From assembly GCA_017694755.1 (NCBI GenBank), contig JADIMO010000095.1, forward strand, positions 1 through 56,250: a stretch of DNA of 56,250 nt. The letters are read 5' to 3'. This document shows positions 9,383-18,075 of this stretch, piece by piece. The DNA comes from Candidatus Cryptobacteroides merdavium (GTDB taxonomy: Bacteria; Bacteroidota; Bacteroidia; Bacteroidales; UBA932). Below the pieces are notes generated by a model that ran no database searches, was not told the origin of the DNA, and saw only the letters and a list, made by a program, of their open reading frames with translations. Positions within the stretch are counted from its first letter, which is position 1, and each line of letters opens with the position of its first letter. The position numbers and the translations under genes are program-made.

Positions 9383-11290
9383 TTACTGCTCATCAGGTCC
9401 CTGATCGTCAGGTCCGTTCTGTGGATCTTGCGGACCCTGCTGAGGGTTGCCCTGGAATGGACCCTGAGGACCGCCCTGCTGTGCACCGGCAGCCTTTGCC
9501 ATATCTTCTGAGGCTGCGTGCCATGCGTTGTTGAGGGCTTCAGTATATCTTTCGATGTCACCGAGGTTCTGGGCGGAAACCGCATCCTTCAGACTCTTGT
9601 GGGCAGACTCGATGGCTGACCTCTTGTCGGCAGGAATCTTGTCGCCGTATTCCTTGAGGTTCTTTTCTGTCTGGAAGCAGAGGGCATCGGCATTGTTGAT
9701 CTTGTCGACCCTTTCCTTCTCGGCCTTGTCGGCTGCCTCATTGGCTTTGGCCTCGTCACGCATCCTCTTGATTTCGTCCTCGCTGAGTCCGGAAGAAGCC
9801 TCGATGCGGATCTTCTGCTCCTTGCCGGTAGCCTTGTCCTTGGCGGAAACATTCAGGATGCCGTTGGCATCGATGTCGAAGGTTACTTCGATCTGAGGGA
9901 TTCCTCTCGGTGCCGGTGCTATGCCGTCCAGATGGAATCTTCCGATTTCCTTGTTGTCTTTGGCCATAGGCCTTTCTCCCTGGAGGACATGGATCTCAAC
10001 TGAAGGCTGGTTGTCGGCTGCTGTCGAGAACACTTCCGATTTTCTGGTAGGGATGGTGGTGTTGGACTCGATGAGCTTGGTCATCACGCCGCCGAGAGTC
10101 TCGATTCCGAGTGAAAGTGGGGTAACATCCAGAAGAAGCACATCTTTCACATCGCCTGCGAGCACACCGCCCTGGATGGATGCTCCGATGGCTACAACTT
10201 CGTCAGGGTTTACGCTCTTGTTAGGCTCCTTGCCGAAGAACTTCTTCACAATCTCCTGCACGGCAGGGATACGGGTAGAACCGCCGACGAGAAGCACTTC
10301 ATCTATGTCAGATGCCTGAAGACCTGCGTCCTGGAGGGCTTTGCGGCAAGGTTCGATAGTCCTCTGGAAGAGGGTGTCGGCAAGCTGCTCGAACTTGGCC
10401 CTTGTGAGGGTCTTGACAAGGTGTTTAGGAATGCCGTCAACAGGCATGATGTACGGAAGGTTGATCTCCGTTGAAGTCTGGCTTGAAAGCTCTATCTTGG
10501 CTTTTTCTGCAGCCTCTTTCAATCTCTGGAGGGCCATAGGATCCTTCTTGAGGTCTATGCCACCGTTTTCTGCAGCGAACTCTGCCGCAAGCCAGTCGAT
10601 GATAACCTGGTCGAAGTCATCACCTCCGAGGTGTGTATCACCGTTGGTTGACTTCACTTCGAACACACCGTCACCGAGTTCCATGATGGAAATATCGAAT
10701 GTACCGCCACCGAGGTCGTACACGGCGATCTTCATGTCCTTGTTCTTCTTGTCCAGACCGTAGGCAAGGGCAGCTGCCGTAGGCTCGTTGATGATCCTCT
10801 TCACATCAAGTCCTGCGATCTTGCCGGCTTCCTTGGTGGCCTGCCTCTGTGAGTCAGAGAAGTATGCAGGTACAGTGATGACTGCCTCTGTGACTTCCTG
10901 CCTCAGATAGTCTTCGGCTGTCTTTTTCATCTTCTGAAGAATCATTGCCGAAATCTCCTGCGGAGTGTAAAGCCTGCCGTCGATGTCCACCCTTGGAGTA
11001 TTGTTGTCACCCCTTACCACTTTGTAAGGTACTCTTTCGATCTCTTTTGTCACCTGATCGTAGGTCTCTCCCATGAATCTCTTGATGGAGAACACGGTCT
11101 TGTGAGGATTGGTGATGGCCTGCCTCTTTGCAGGATTTCCTATTTTCCTTTCACCGCCGTCAGTGAATGCCACCACTGAAGGGGTAGTCCTCTGTCCCTC
11201 ATTGTTGATGATGACGGTAGGCTCGTTGCCTTCCATCACTGCCACGCATGAGTTCGTGGTTCCCAAGTCGATACCGATAATTTTTCCCAT
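9383..11290 (-). CDS. dnaK: Molecular chaperone DnaK (Hsp70)
   Basis: ATP-driven chaperone of the cytoplasm, working with DnaJ and GrpE on unfolded proteins. The protein begins [20 protein letters not shown], the phosphate-binding loop of Hsp70. The nucleotide-binding domain continues through [34 protein letters not shown] and [16 protein letters not shown]. The substrate-binding domain begins around [17 protein letters not shown]. The helical lid is followed by a disordered tail rich in Gly, Pro and Gln. At 635 aa it is full length, and the start is fixed by the conserved N-terminus. The gene stands alone: no dnaJ or grpE is next to it. Codon use leans to C- and G-ending codons as expected for a highly expressed gene. 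Upstream there is a terminator-like hairpin facing the gene (11460-11490) and no clear standard promoter. Confidence 0.98.
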   Translation of the reverse strand: MGKIIGIDLGTTNSCVAVMEGNEPTVIINNEGQRTTPSVVAFTDGGERKIGNPAKRQAITNPHKTVFSIKRFMGETYDQVTKEIERVPYKVVRGDNNTPRVDIDGRLYTPQEISAMILQKMKKTAEDYLRQEVTEAVITVPAYFSDSQRQATKEAGKIAGLDVKRIINEPTAAALAYGLDKKNKDMKIAVYDLGGGTFDISIMELGDGVFEVKSTNGDTHLGGDDFDQVIIDWLAAEFAAENGGIDLKKDPMALQRLKEAAEKAKIELSSQTSTEINLPYIMPVDGIPKHLVKTLTRAKFEQLADTLFQRTIEPCRKALQDAGLQASDIDEVLLVGGSTRIPAVQEIVKKFFGKEPNKSVNPDEVVAIGASIQGGVLAGDVKDVLLLDVTPLSLGIETLGGVMTKLIESNTTIPTRKSEVFSTAADNQPSVEIHVLQGERPMAKDNKEIGRFHLDGIAPAPRGIPQIEVTFDIDANGILNVSAKDKATGKEQKIRIEASSGLSEDEIKRMRDEAKANEAADKAEKERVDKINNADALCFQTEKNLKEYGDKIPADKRSAIESAHKSLKDAVSAQNLGDIERYTEALNNAWHAASEDMAKAAGAQQGGPQGPFQGNPQQGPQDPQNGPDDQGPDEQ

Positions 11291-11459
11291 AATATTTATC
11301 TCCTATTTTTGTCAATAAAATTCAAATTCTCACATTCCCGCAAGGGAAATCCGTCATCTCCGCGACCTTCATTAATGTTCCGGCCGCCTTGCGACGCCGG
11401 AGATATTATCTAATGTTGTGCCAATCGCCTGAGACCTGCAAAATGTGTCAAAATGGCAG

Positions 11460-11490
11460 AAAAAAGGTGACATGCCACTGACATGTCACC
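11460..11490 (-). terminator. Terminator-like hairpin on the dnaK strand, upstream of dnaK
   Basis: GGTGACATG at 11466-11474 and its exact complement CATGTCACC at 11482-11490 form a 9-bp stem with a 7-nt loop. Read on the minus strand it is followed by six T, the layout of an intrinsic terminator. It lies 170-200 nt before the dnaK start codon and points at dnaK. It could stop antisense transcription from the neighbouring gene or act as an attenuator in a long dnaK leader. The rest of 11291-11650 shows no gene. Confidence 0.5.
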
Positions 11491-11606
11491 GGAAGCAATG
11501 GCTTTCCTACCATAGGACAATATCCCGGAAGACGGGAAATTTTACCGATTGTCCACGAAAAATCCCGTTCCGGTGCAATATTTTACTTATTTCGTGATTT
11601 TTTGAT

Positions 11607-11614
11607 TATGTTTG
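11607..11614 (+). promoter_or_regulatory. Possible -7 element for the pseudouridine synthase gene
   Basis: TATGTTTG matches TAnnTTTG and lies 36 bp before the ATG at 11651. The expected -33 TTTG is only weakly present (a T-rich stretch at 11581-11584), so this is a tentative promoter. Confidence 0.35.
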
Positions 11615-11650
11615 TCACGACGGATATGATGTGACCAATATAAGTTGACG

Positions 11651-12376
11651 ATGATTTACAGAGAACTTTCGGAACGGGAGTATTCCGATGCGGAATCCAG
11701 GATTCTTTATGAAGACAACCACCTTCTTGTGGTTAACAAGAGGGCAGGGGAGATAGTGCAGGCGGACAAGACTGAGGATGAGACTCTTGCCGACCTTTAC
11801 AGGGCTTTCATAGCAAAGAGGAACGGAAAGGAAGGAGGGGTATTCATCGGCATTCCTCACCGTCTGGACCGTCCTGTGAGCGGCATCACCGTATTTGCAA
11901 AGACATCCAAGGCCCTTGAGCGGCTCAATGCGATGTTCCGCAACGGCGAGATGCACAAATTCTATTGGGCGCTTGTCTGTGACGAGCCGGTGCCTGCCGA
12001 AGCCGAGCTGACCGATTGGCTCGTGCGCAACGAGAAGCAGAACAAGTCCTATATATTCAGAGGTAATCCTGAAACACGGAAGGAGGCCCGCCAGGCCCGG
12101 CTGAGATACCGTACCCTCTGCCGGACAGACAATTATTGGCTGGTGGAGGTTGAGCTCATGACCGGGCGTCATCACCAGATAAGATGCCAGCTTTCTTCCA
12201 TTGGCTGTGTCATAAAGGGCGACCTGAAATACGGGGCTCCCCGTTCCAACCCTGACGGCGGCATCTGCCTCCATGCAAGACGGATTACCTTTGTCCATCC
12301 TGTCAGAAAGACCGAAATGACCATAGAGGCCCCTCTTCCTGACAGCTGGAGCGGCATAGTCCCTGATTCCATTTAG
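11651..12376 (+). CDS. RluA-family RNA pseudouridine synthase
   Basis: These enzymes convert uridine to pseudouridine in rRNA or tRNA. The signature HRLDRPVSGITVFAKTS contains the catalytic Asp (residue 73). The nearby VVNKRAG and the C-terminal LMTGRHHQIRCQLSSIG are the other conserved parts of the RluA fold. I chose the ATG at 11651; a TTG six bases earlier is also in frame but less likely. There is no N-terminal S4 domain, so it belongs to the short RluA type (242 aa), like proteins annotated as RluA or YqcB/RluC-like. The exact target base cannot be told from sequence. It is transcribed away from dnaK. Confidence 0.88.
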   Translation: MIYRELSEREYSDAESRILYEDNHLLVVNKRAGEIVQADKTEDETLADLYRAFIAKRNGKEGGVFIGIPHRLDRPVSGITVFAKTSKALERLNAMFRNGEMHKFYWALVCDEPVPAEAELTDWLVRNEKQNKSYIFRGNPETRKEARQARLRYRTLCRTDNYWLVEVELMTGRHHQIRCQLSSIGCVIKGDLKYGAPRSNPDGGICLHARRITFVHPVRKTEMTIEAPLPDSWSGIVPDSI

Positions 12377-12385
12377 CTGAAATGC

Positions 12386-12416
12386 TTTTTATTCCGGAAA
12401 ATTAATCCTAATTTTG
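12386..12416 (+). promoter_or_regulatory. Promoter for the GH109 gene or for a leader RNA
   Basis: TAATTTTG at 12409-12416 matches the -7 consensus. A T-rich TTTT at 12386-12389 lies 19 bp before it in the -33 position. Transcription would start near 12422, about 145 nt before the next start codon, leaving an unusually long leader. Confidence 0.5.
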
Positions 12417-12417
12417 C

Positions 12418-12535
12418 ATGATGTCTGTCCGCAAAAGTGTACCCAAGGAGTTATCCCGGGCACGGTCGGGGAATCTGTAGCAGGGACCTCCATTCGGGCT
12501 TTGTCCAATGGGCGGAACGACAGCAATGGGTATTA
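12418..12535 (+). other. Long leader, possible structured RNA, upstream of the GH109 gene
   Basis: No gene is seen between 12377 and 12566. The stretch is G+C-rich compared with other spacers here. Near its ends, CTGTCCGC (from about 12425) can pair with GCGG and ACAG in the segment GCGGAACGACAG (about 12513-12524), which would close a domain of about 100 nt. I do not recognise it as 6S, SRP or a named riboswitch. It may be a regulatory leader of the downstream gene or a separate small RNA. Confidence 0.25.
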
Positions 12536-12566
12536 TTTCGGATAATCATTTAATTTATTCTGAACC

Positions 12567-13988
12567 ATGAAACGATTGTCTGCTTTTCTCTGCCTGGCGG
12601 TGTGCGTGCTGCTGGCCTCATGCTCCGGAGGGTCCGGACCATCCATCATCAGGACTGAAGTCCCTGAACGTCCTGCCGGACAGGAAGATATGCTCCTTTA
12701 TGCCGCTCCTCCGCTCGATACGGTGAGGATCGGCTTCATCGGGCTCGGAATGCGCGGTCCCGGAGCAGTAGAAAGGATGTGCCAGATAGACGGCACTAGG
12801 ATAGTGGCCCTGTGCGATGTGGAGCAGGACAGGGTGGAGGGAGCCTCCGGTATTCTCGAAAGGCTCGGCCGTCCTGAGGCTGCGGAATATTATGGCTCTG
12901 AAGATGCCTGGATGCAGCTTTGCGACAGAGATGACATTGATCTCGTGTATATTGCCACTGACTGGAAGGTGCATGCCAAGATAGCCAAGTATGCCATGGA
13001 GCACGGGAAACATGTGGCGATAGAAGTCCCTGCCGCCATGAATCTGACTGAGATATGGGATCTGATAAATACATCTGAACGCACCAGAAGGCATTGTATG
13101 CAGCTTGAGAACTGCGTTTATGACTTCTTCGAGCTTACGACCCTAAATATGGCCCAGCAGGGCCTTTTCGGTGAGATTCTCCATGCCGAAGGCGCATATA
13201 TCCATAATCTCGAAGATTTCTGGGATGAATATTGGCATGACTGGCGCCTCCTCTACAACCGTGACCATCGCGGGGATGTCTATCCTACGCATGGGATAGG
13301 CCCTGTCTGCCAGGCTCTTGACATTCACAGGGGCGACAAGATGAATGTGCTCGTATCAATGGACACCAAGGCCGTGAACGGCAGGGAATATTATGAAAAG
13401 CACAGGGGAGAGGCTGCCCCTGATTTCCAGAACGGCGACCACACCATGACCATGATCCGCACGGAGAAGGGCAAGACCATAATGATACAGCATGATGTCG
13501 TCAATCCGCGTCCGTACAACCGCCTGTACCAGCTGACCGGAACTAAGGGCTTTGCCAACAAATATCCTGTCGAAGGGTACATGGTGGATGCTTCTAAGGT
13601 CGGCGAACTTATGACTGTGCCTTCTGCTCAGGGCCGCCAGGAAAAGGTGGACATCGAGAATCTTTCTGCCCACAGCTGTGTGCCGGAAGATGTGAAACAG
13701 GCCCTTATGGAGAAATACAAGCATCCCATCCAGAAGGAACTTGAGCAGACTGCAAAGAAAGTCGGCGGTCATGGCGGCATGGATTATATAATGGACTACC
13801 GGCTCATTTACTGCCTCCGCAACGGCCTCCCTCTTGACATGGATGTCTATGACCTCGCAGAGTGGTGCTGCCTTACAGAGCTGACAGCCATTTCAATAGA
13901 GAACGGCAATGCTCCTGTCGAAGTCCCGGATTTCACCCGGGGCGGCTGGGACAGGATCGACGGCTATAGCCACGCCTTTGCGGAATGA
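12567..13988 (+). CDS. GH109-type NAD-dependent glycosidase (Gfo/Idh/MocA fold), lipoprotein
   Basis: GH109 enzymes (alpha-N-acetylgalactosaminidase is the founding activity) use a bound NAD cofactor to cleave glycosides through oxidation and elimination. A Rossmann opening is clear at RIGFIGLGMRGPGAVERM, followed by IVALCDVEQDRV. The cofactor-site segment EVPAAMNL and the tail segments QLENCVYDFFEL (Tyr) and YPTHGIGPVCQALDIHRGDKM (His) match the catalytic areas of GH109. A lipobox (LLASC, Cys 19) indicates membrane anchoring after Sec export; many GH109 proteins instead have a twin-arginine signal, which is not seen here. 473 aa is normal. It is a single gene, with a promoter and long leader upstream and a converging operon downstream. 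Substrate could be GalNAc in host glycans or another sugar. Confidence 0.82.
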   Translation: MKRLSAFLCLAVCVLLASCSGGSGPSIIRTEVPERPAGQEDMLLYAAPPLDTVRIGFIGLGMRGPGAVERMCQIDGTRIVALCDVEQDRVEGASGILERLGRPEAAEYYGSEDAWMQLCDRDDIDLVYIATDWKVHAKIAKYAMEHGKHVAIEVPAAMNLTEIWDLINTSERTRRHCMQLENCVYDFFELTTLNMAQQGLFGEILHAEGAYIHNLEDFWDEYWHDWRLLYNRDHRGDVYPTHGIGPVCQALDIHRGDKMNVLVSMDTKAVNGREYYEKHRGEAAPDFQNGDHTMTMIRTEKGKTIMIQHDVVNPRPYNRLYQLTGTKGFANKYPVEGYMVDASKVGELMTVPSAQGRQEKVDIENLSAHSCVPEDVKQALMEKYKHPIQKELEQTAKKVGGHGGMDYIMDYRLIYCLRNGLPLDMDVYDLAEWCCLTELTAISIENGNAPVEVPDFTRGGWDRIDGYSHAFAE

Positions 13989-14018
13989 CCTTTTGACAAA
14001 GGACGCCTTTAATTATTT

Positions 14019-14055
14019 CCGAAAGGATTACGGTTTTACTCCGGATTCCTTTCGG
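14019..14055. terminator. Hairpin between converging genes, overlapping the CYTH gene end
   Basis: CCGAAAGGA at 14019-14027 is the exact complement of TCCTTTCGG at 14047-14055, followed by ATATTTTG on the plus strand. One arm lies inside the 3' end of the CYTH gene. It probably ends transcription of the GH109 gene, and perhaps of the opposing operon. Confidence 0.5.
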
Positions 14056-14552
14056 ATATTTTGTTGTGGCTGTTGTCCCCAGGAAGAATAAGGGTCGGCG
14101 ATAAGCATTGAATTGTAATATCTCCGGTCACCGGTGACCTCCTCTCCGAGCCATTCAGGTCTGCTGAACGGCTCGGATGCGTTTTCAAGCTCTATCTCTG
14201 CCACTGTGAGCCCCTCGTTGGCGCCATGGAATTCGTCAACTTCGAAGACATGGTCCTCAAATGGCACGATGTGGCGGGTCTTGTCAATGGTCTTTGCCCC
14301 CTGACAAAGTTTCATCAGCTCCGCCGCTTCGTCTGCGTGAATTTCCTTTTCCCATTCATATCTGCTGAGCCCGTCATCAGTACTTGCCCCCTTGATGGTG
14401 AGCCATGCCCTTTCTCCGGCAATCCTCACACGCACTGTCCTGCCGCTTTCCCGGCATATATATCCCTGCTGCATCCTTATGCTGGCCGTGGCCATTTTCT
14501 TGTATGAATCATCCTTTACGAGGAATTTCCGTTCTGTTTCAGTCTTGCTCAT
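14028..14552 (-). CDS. CYTH-domain protein (triphosphate tunnel metalloenzyme family)
   Basis: CYTH proteins form an eight-stranded beta tunnel that binds triphosphate compounds; bacterial members are often inorganic triphosphatases or thiamine-triphosphatases. The family signature ExExK is seen at the N-terminus (ETERKFLV). Further charged strands follow: RTVRVRIAG, AWLTIKGA, YEWEKEIH, KTRHIVPF, FEVDEFHG and VAEIELEN, each with the alternating Lys/Arg/Glu residues that line the tunnel. Length (174 aa) fits the stand-alone bacterial form. It is the last gene of the gmk-nadD-CYTH group on the minus strand, 60 bp after nadD. The physiological substrate is not known. Confidence 0.85.
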   Translation of the reverse strand: MSKTETERKFLVKDDSYKKMATASIRMQQGYICRESGRTVRVRIAGERAWLTIKGASTDDGLSRYEWEKEIHADEAAELMKLCQGAKTIDKTRHIVPFEDHVFEVDEFHGANEGLTVAEIELENASEPFSRPEWLGEEVTGDRRYYNSMLIADPYSSWGQQPQQNIRKESGVKP

Positions 14553-14612
14553 GATGTAGTGTCTTATGTTTGTCAGCAGGTCAAAGGTGCCGATTCCCGT
14601 CTGTTGCTTGTA

Positions 14613-15203
14613 TCACATCAGCCATTTGCTCATGTCCCGGCCTGCGGCAATGCCTTCCCTGATCTCTGATGAGGAAATTTCCACGACAGGGGCATTGATG
14701 ATTTCTATTTTGTACGGTTTTGCCGTGCCATGACTGCATCGGCAGGCATCTCCGCTTTCCTGCATCAGGCTTTTCCTTATCGTATGAATGTCGTAGCCTT
14801 TGCGGGGATAGACTGCCACCCCGTAGTCGGTGAGGATGCGTCTGTAGTCGCGCCATCTGTTGAGGCTCAGAAGGTTGTCGGCACCCATTATGAGAGTGAA
14901 GTCGTTTCCCGGCTCGCGCGACTTGAGCGCATCCAGGGTCCTTATGGTATATTGCGGGGCCGGCAGATGAAGTTCAATGTCATCGGCCCTGACCTTCAGA
15001 CCCGGATGCCTCGCTATTGCCTCCTCTGCGGCACGGTACCGTTCTGCCCCGGTTTCAGCATTGATGTGCAGCTTGAAGGGACTTTGCGGAGACACGACAA
15101 GATACACCATGTCGAAGTCCATATTTTCCGTAAGGTACTTCATGATGGTGAGGTGTCCGGTGTGCAGCGGGTTGAATGTCCCTGTATATGCGGCGATTTT
15201 CAT
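14613..15203 (-). CDS. nadD: Nicotinate-nucleotide adenylyltransferase
   Basis: NadD joins nicotinate mononucleotide and ATP to make deamido-NAD, a required step of NAD synthesis in the cytoplasm. The nucleotidyltransferase signature GTFNPLHTGHL is at residues 8-18. LIMGADNLLSLNRWRDY and ISSSEIREG near the C-terminus are the other conserved motifs of the family. Length (196 aa) is as expected. Its start codon overlaps the end of gmk by 4 bp, so the two genes are translationally coupled. Confidence 0.93.
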   Translation of the reverse strand: MKIAAYTGTFNPLHTGHLTIMKYLTENMDFDMVYLVVSPQSPFKLHINAETGAERYRAAEEAIARHPGLKVRADDIELHLPAPQYTIRTLDALKSREPGNDFTLIMGADNLLSLNRWRDYRRILTDYGVAVYPRKGYDIHTIRKSLMQESGDACRCSHGTAKPYKIEIINAPVVEISSSEIREGIAAGRDMSKWLM

Positions 15204-15778
15204 GCTGTAAGGAACCTGTCCACAATCTGTTCAGCCTCTTTGAACGCCTTTTCAATGTCGTCGTTCACAAGCACATAGTCGAACTTGCCTTTTGCGAATT
15301 CCGTCTCTTCCTCTGCCTTGGCGACCCTTCGCTCTATGGCTTCCGGTGAGTCGGTCCCGCGTCCGGTCAGCCTCTGGCGCAGCACTTCCACGGAAGGGGC
15401 CTTTATGAATATGGAGAATGCCTTGTCGCCGAAGATGCGCTTCATGTTCACCCCGCCCTTGACATCAATGTCGAAGACAATGGTGTGTCCCTTGGCCCAG
15501 ATGCGTTCCAGCTCGGACTTCAGAGTCCCGTAGAACGACCCCGGATAGACCTCCTCATGCTCAACGAATTTGTCTTCCTCTATCATCTTCCGGAATTCGT
15601 CGGCCGTGAAGAAATAATATTCCTTGCCGTTCTGTTCATTTCCCCTCGGGGCCCTCGAGGTCGCCGAGACCGAAAATTCCAGCTCCGGATGAAGTCCCAG
15701 AATATGATTGACAATAGTGCTCTTTCCCGCCCCTGACGGCGCTGAAAATATTATAACCTTTCTGTCCATCGCATCCAT
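15200..15778 (-). CDS. gmk: Guanylate kinase
   Basis: Converts GMP and ATP to GDP and ADP in nucleotide recycling. The P-loop is seen at FSAPSGAGKSTIVNHIL. The GMP-binding region follows (SRAPRGNEQNGKEYYF, then FVEHEEVYPGSFYGT) with the lid and the VLVNDD motif. 192 aa is typical. The frame has two possible starts, MDAMDRK and MDRK, nine bases apart; the first lies only about 8 nt after the predicted transcription start. It is the first gene of the gmk-nadD-CYTH operon and is divergent from the aldolase gene. Confidence 0.95.
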   Translation of the reverse strand: MDAMDRKVIIFSAPSGAGKSTIVNHILGLHPELEFSVSATSRAPRGNEQNGKEYYFFTADEFRKMIEEDKFVEHEEVYPGSFYGTLKSELERIWAKGHTIVFDIDVKGGVNMKRIFGDKAFSIFIKAPSVEVLRQRLTGRGTDSPEAIERRVAKAEEETEFAKGKFDYVLVNDDIEKAFKEAEQIVDRFLTA

Positions 15779-15790
15779 TTTTTAATTTCG

Positions 15791-15824
15791 CGCAAAAATA
15801 CTATTTTTGCGTCGCTTTCTGAAA
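15791..15824 (-). promoter_or_regulatory. gmk promoter inside a perfect palindrome
   Basis: On the minus strand TATTTTTG (complement of 15793-15800) matches the -7 consensus, with TTTC 20 bp upstream near 15821-15824. The -7 element is one arm of a perfect inverted repeat, CGCAAAAAT at 15791-15799 and ATTTTTGCG at 15803-15811. The palindrome also presents TATTTTTG on the plus strand (15802-15809), which could serve the aldolase gene with a leader of about 135 nt. Confidence 0.5.
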
Positions 15825-15951
15825 AAATTATACCGGCTTGGCAGAATTATTGCGGGGAAAAGGCGGCGGTTTTCAGAAACGTGCCGGACGGAAGCCTATG
15901 ACGGGCAACTGAACGAAAACGGAAAGAAAATACTTTTAATATATATAAGTT

Positions 15952-16953
15952 ATGGTATCTTATAAGACAATAGGTCTCGTGAACACCAGAGAGATGTTCA
16001 AGAAGGCCATCAACGGCGGATACGCCATCCCGGCATTCAACTTCAACAACATGGAGCAGCTCCAGGCCATCATCCAGGCCGCTGCAGAGACCAAGTCTCC
16101 GGTCATCCTCCAGGTTTCAAAGGGTGCACGCAACTATGCAAACCAGACCCTTCTCCGCTACATGGCAGAGGGTGCAGTTGAATATGCAAAGGAACTCGGC
16201 TGGGAGAACCCTCAAATCGTCCTTCACCTTGACCATGGTGATTCATTCGAGCTCTGCAAGAGCTGCGTTGACATGGGCTTCTCTTCAGTGATGATCGACG
16301 GTTCACACCTTCCATACGATGAGAATGTCGCCCTCACAAAGAAAGTCGTTGAATATGCACATCAGTTCGACGTTACCGTAGAGGGAGAGCTCGGAGTGCT
16401 TGCCGGCGTTGAAGATGAGGTTCAGGCCGAGCATCATACATATACCCGTCCGGAAGAAGTGGTGGATTTCACTTCCAAGACAGGATGCGACTCTCTCGCC
16501 ATCTCCATCGGTACTTCACACGGCGCATACAAGTTCAAGCCGGAGCAGTGTACACTTGATCCAAAGACAGGCCGTCTCGTTCCGCCGCCACTCGCATTCG
16601 ACGTGCTTGACGGTGTAATGAAGGAGCTCCCGGGCTTCCCTATCGTTCTTCACGGCTCATCTTCAGTTCCTCAGGAGTATGTTGACATGATCAACAAATA
16701 TGGCGGAAACCTTGAGGCAGCCATCGGTATCCCTGAGGAAGAGCTCCGCAAGGCAGCCAAGTCAGCAGTCTGCAAGATCAACATCGACTCTGATTCACGT
16801 CTCGCAATGACTGCAGCCATCCGTAAGGTGTTTGCAGAGAAGCCTGCAGAGTTTGACCCGCGCAAATACCTCGGCCCTGCCCGCGACGAGATGAAGAAAC
16901 TCTACACACACAAGATCATCAATGTCCTCGGTTCAGACGGAAAAGCTGAATAA
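15952..16953 (+). CDS. fba: Class II fructose-bisphosphate aldolase
   Basis: Zinc-dependent aldolase that splits fructose 1,6-bisphosphate into dihydroxyacetone phosphate and glyceraldehyde 3-phosphate in glycolysis, and the reverse in gluconeogenesis. The protein has YAIPAFNFNNMEQLQAI, the zinc-site segment IVLHLDHGDS, VTVEGELGVLAG, SIGTSHGAYKF and LHGSSSVP, all conserved in class II enzymes. Length (333 aa) matches the long form found in Bacteroidales. Codon use is strongly biased toward a few C-ending codons, as expected for an abundant enzyme. A leader of more than 100 nt separates it from the divergent gmk gene. A strong terminator follows. Confidence 0.95.
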   Translation: MVSYKTIGLVNTREMFKKAINGGYAIPAFNFNNMEQLQAIIQAAAETKSPVILQVSKGARNYANQTLLRYMAEGAVEYAKELGWENPQIVLHLDHGDSFELCKSCVDMGFSSVMIDGSHLPYDENVALTKKVVEYAHQFDVTVEGELGVLAGVEDEVQAEHHTYTRPEEVVDFTSKTGCDSLAISIGTSHGAYKFKPEQCTLDPKTGRLVPPPLAFDVLDGVMKELPGFPIVLHGSSSVPQEYVDMINKYGGNLEAAIGIPEEELRKAAKSAVCKINIDSDSRLAMTAAIRKVFAEKPAEFDPRKYLGPARDEMKKLYTHKIINVLGSDGKAE

Positions 16954-16974
16954 TCCCGGATTGATATAGTCATG

Positions 16975-17008
16975 AGGAGGGTGTCCTGGAGGATATCCTC
17001 CTTTTTTA
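16975..17008 (+). terminator. Intrinsic terminator after the aldolase gene
   Basis: AGGAGG at 16975-16980 can pair with CCTCCT at 16997-17002, followed by a T run. An alternative inner hairpin uses GGAGG-ATAT-CCTCC just before the same T run. Confidence 0.75.
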
Positions 17009-17037
17009 TTGCCGGCTACCAGATGGGAAGCCTGTTT

Positions 17038-17862
17038 TTATTTCCGTACCACCTTTATTGACAGTTCATACAGCAGATACAGCGGCAGGAAGACCACCAT
17101 GAGGGTGAACGGGTCGCCGGTAGGAGTGATGACGGCTGCAAGGATGAGCAGGACGACAACGGCATGGCGGCGGTATTTCTTCAGGAAGTTTTTGTTGACC
17201 ACCCCGATGGCGGAGAGCACCCATGCCAGAAGCGGTATCTCGAACACGAGTCCCATGACAAAGACCATCATCAGAAAATTCCCCATGTAGGAGTTGAGGG
17301 AGATCTGGTTGACTATCTCCGTGCTGACCTGATATTCCGTGAGGAAGCGGAATGTGAAGGGAAAGACCACCCCGTAGCCCACGGCGCAGCCTAGGTAGAA
17401 CATGAATGTTCCGAAGAAGAAGGCAAGGCGGACATTCTTCCTTTCGTCCGGAAAAAGGGCAGGGCTGATGAATTTCCATATTTCATATATGAGATATGGA
17501 AAGACAATCACGAGCGCGAGCCAGAACGATGTGCTGATGTGTGTCGTGAACTGCGACGCCACATTGATGTTGATGATGTCCACCGAGAAGTCCCGGCTGA
17601 AGTCCGGAAAGATGCCTCCTGTCCCGTGAAGACCGGACAGCCATTTGTAGAGGAAGAAGTCCGAGCTGGCCGGTCCGAGGATGAAGCTGTCAAAAATGTG
17701 CGGCATTGCCAGAAAGCATCCGATCATGCATGCCACAAGGGCAATCCCGACACGCATTATGGACCATCTGAGGACCTCAAGATGGCCCCAGAATGTCATT
17801 TCATCGTTTCCTTGGCTTTCACCGGACTGTCCCTGCCGGTCATTTTTCTTTCCTTCTTCCAT
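17038..17862 (-). CDS. tatC: Sec-independent protein translocase subunit TatC
   Basis: Integral membrane receptor for twin-arginine signal peptides in the Tat export system. The start of the conserved region reads MTFWGHLEVLRWSIMRVG. Six membrane segments can be recognised, with conserved FSPDE-like features shown here as FISPALFPDERK between helices. A charged N-terminal extension of about 20 residues precedes the family core. Length (274 aa) is normal. It is encoded 13 bp downstream of tatA on the same strand. No tatB gene is seen, as is usual when a single TatA/E protein serves both roles. Confidence 0.93.
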   Translation of the reverse strand: MEEGKKNDRQGQSGESQGNDEMTFWGHLEVLRWSIMRVGIALVACMIGCFLAMPHIFDSFILGPASSDFFLYKWLSGLHGTGGIFPDFSRDFSVDIININVASQFTTHISTSFWLALVIVFPYLIYEIWKFISPALFPDERKNVRLAFFFGTFMFYLGCAVGYGVVFPFTFRFLTEYQVSTEIVNQISLNSYMGNFLMMVFVMGLVFEIPLLAWVLSAIGVVNKNFLKKYRRHAVVVLLILAAVITPTGDPFTLMVVFLPLYLLYELSIKVVRK

Positions 17863-17875
17863 CGTTGCCAGGCGG

Positions 17876-18052
17876 CTATTTCTTTATGTCTTCTTCGATG
17901 TCCTTCATTCCGTCCTTGAAATTCTTGACACCTTTCCCGAGTCCTTTCATCAGTTCAGGAATCTTTGCCCCGCCGAAGATAAGCAGGACTATAAGGGCGA
18001 CAACCAGAAGTTCTCCTGCTCCTATATTGCCCAAAAACAGCAGCCTTTCCAT
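17876..18052 (-). CDS. tatA: Twin-arginine translocase subunit TatA/TatE
   Basis: Small membrane protein that forms the Tat export pore with TatC. I chose the ATG at 18052, giving 58 residues starting [14 protein letters not shown]. The frame extends upstream to a longer start, but those extra residues do not look like TatA and lie upstream of a good promoter. The single membrane helix ([20 protein letters not shown]) is followed by the FGGAKIP hinge, the amphipathic helix [14 protein letters not shown] and a charged tail. It is co-transcribed with tatC 13 bp downstream. Confidence 0.92.
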   Translation of the reverse strand: MERLLFLGNIGAGELLVVALIVLLIFGGAKIPELMKGLGKGVKNFKDGMKDIEEDIKK

Positions 18053-18075
18053 TCCGTCAAAATGATTAAATCCTT

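Noticed and set aside
11395..11440. Sigma-54-like site (TTGGCAC) on the dnaK strand
   Set aside because: The second half does not give GC at the required distance, and no activator site is seen.
12418..12480. Tiny 20-codon frame in the GH109 leader
   Set aside because: Too short, no ribosome site, no recognisable sequence; kept only as part of the leader.
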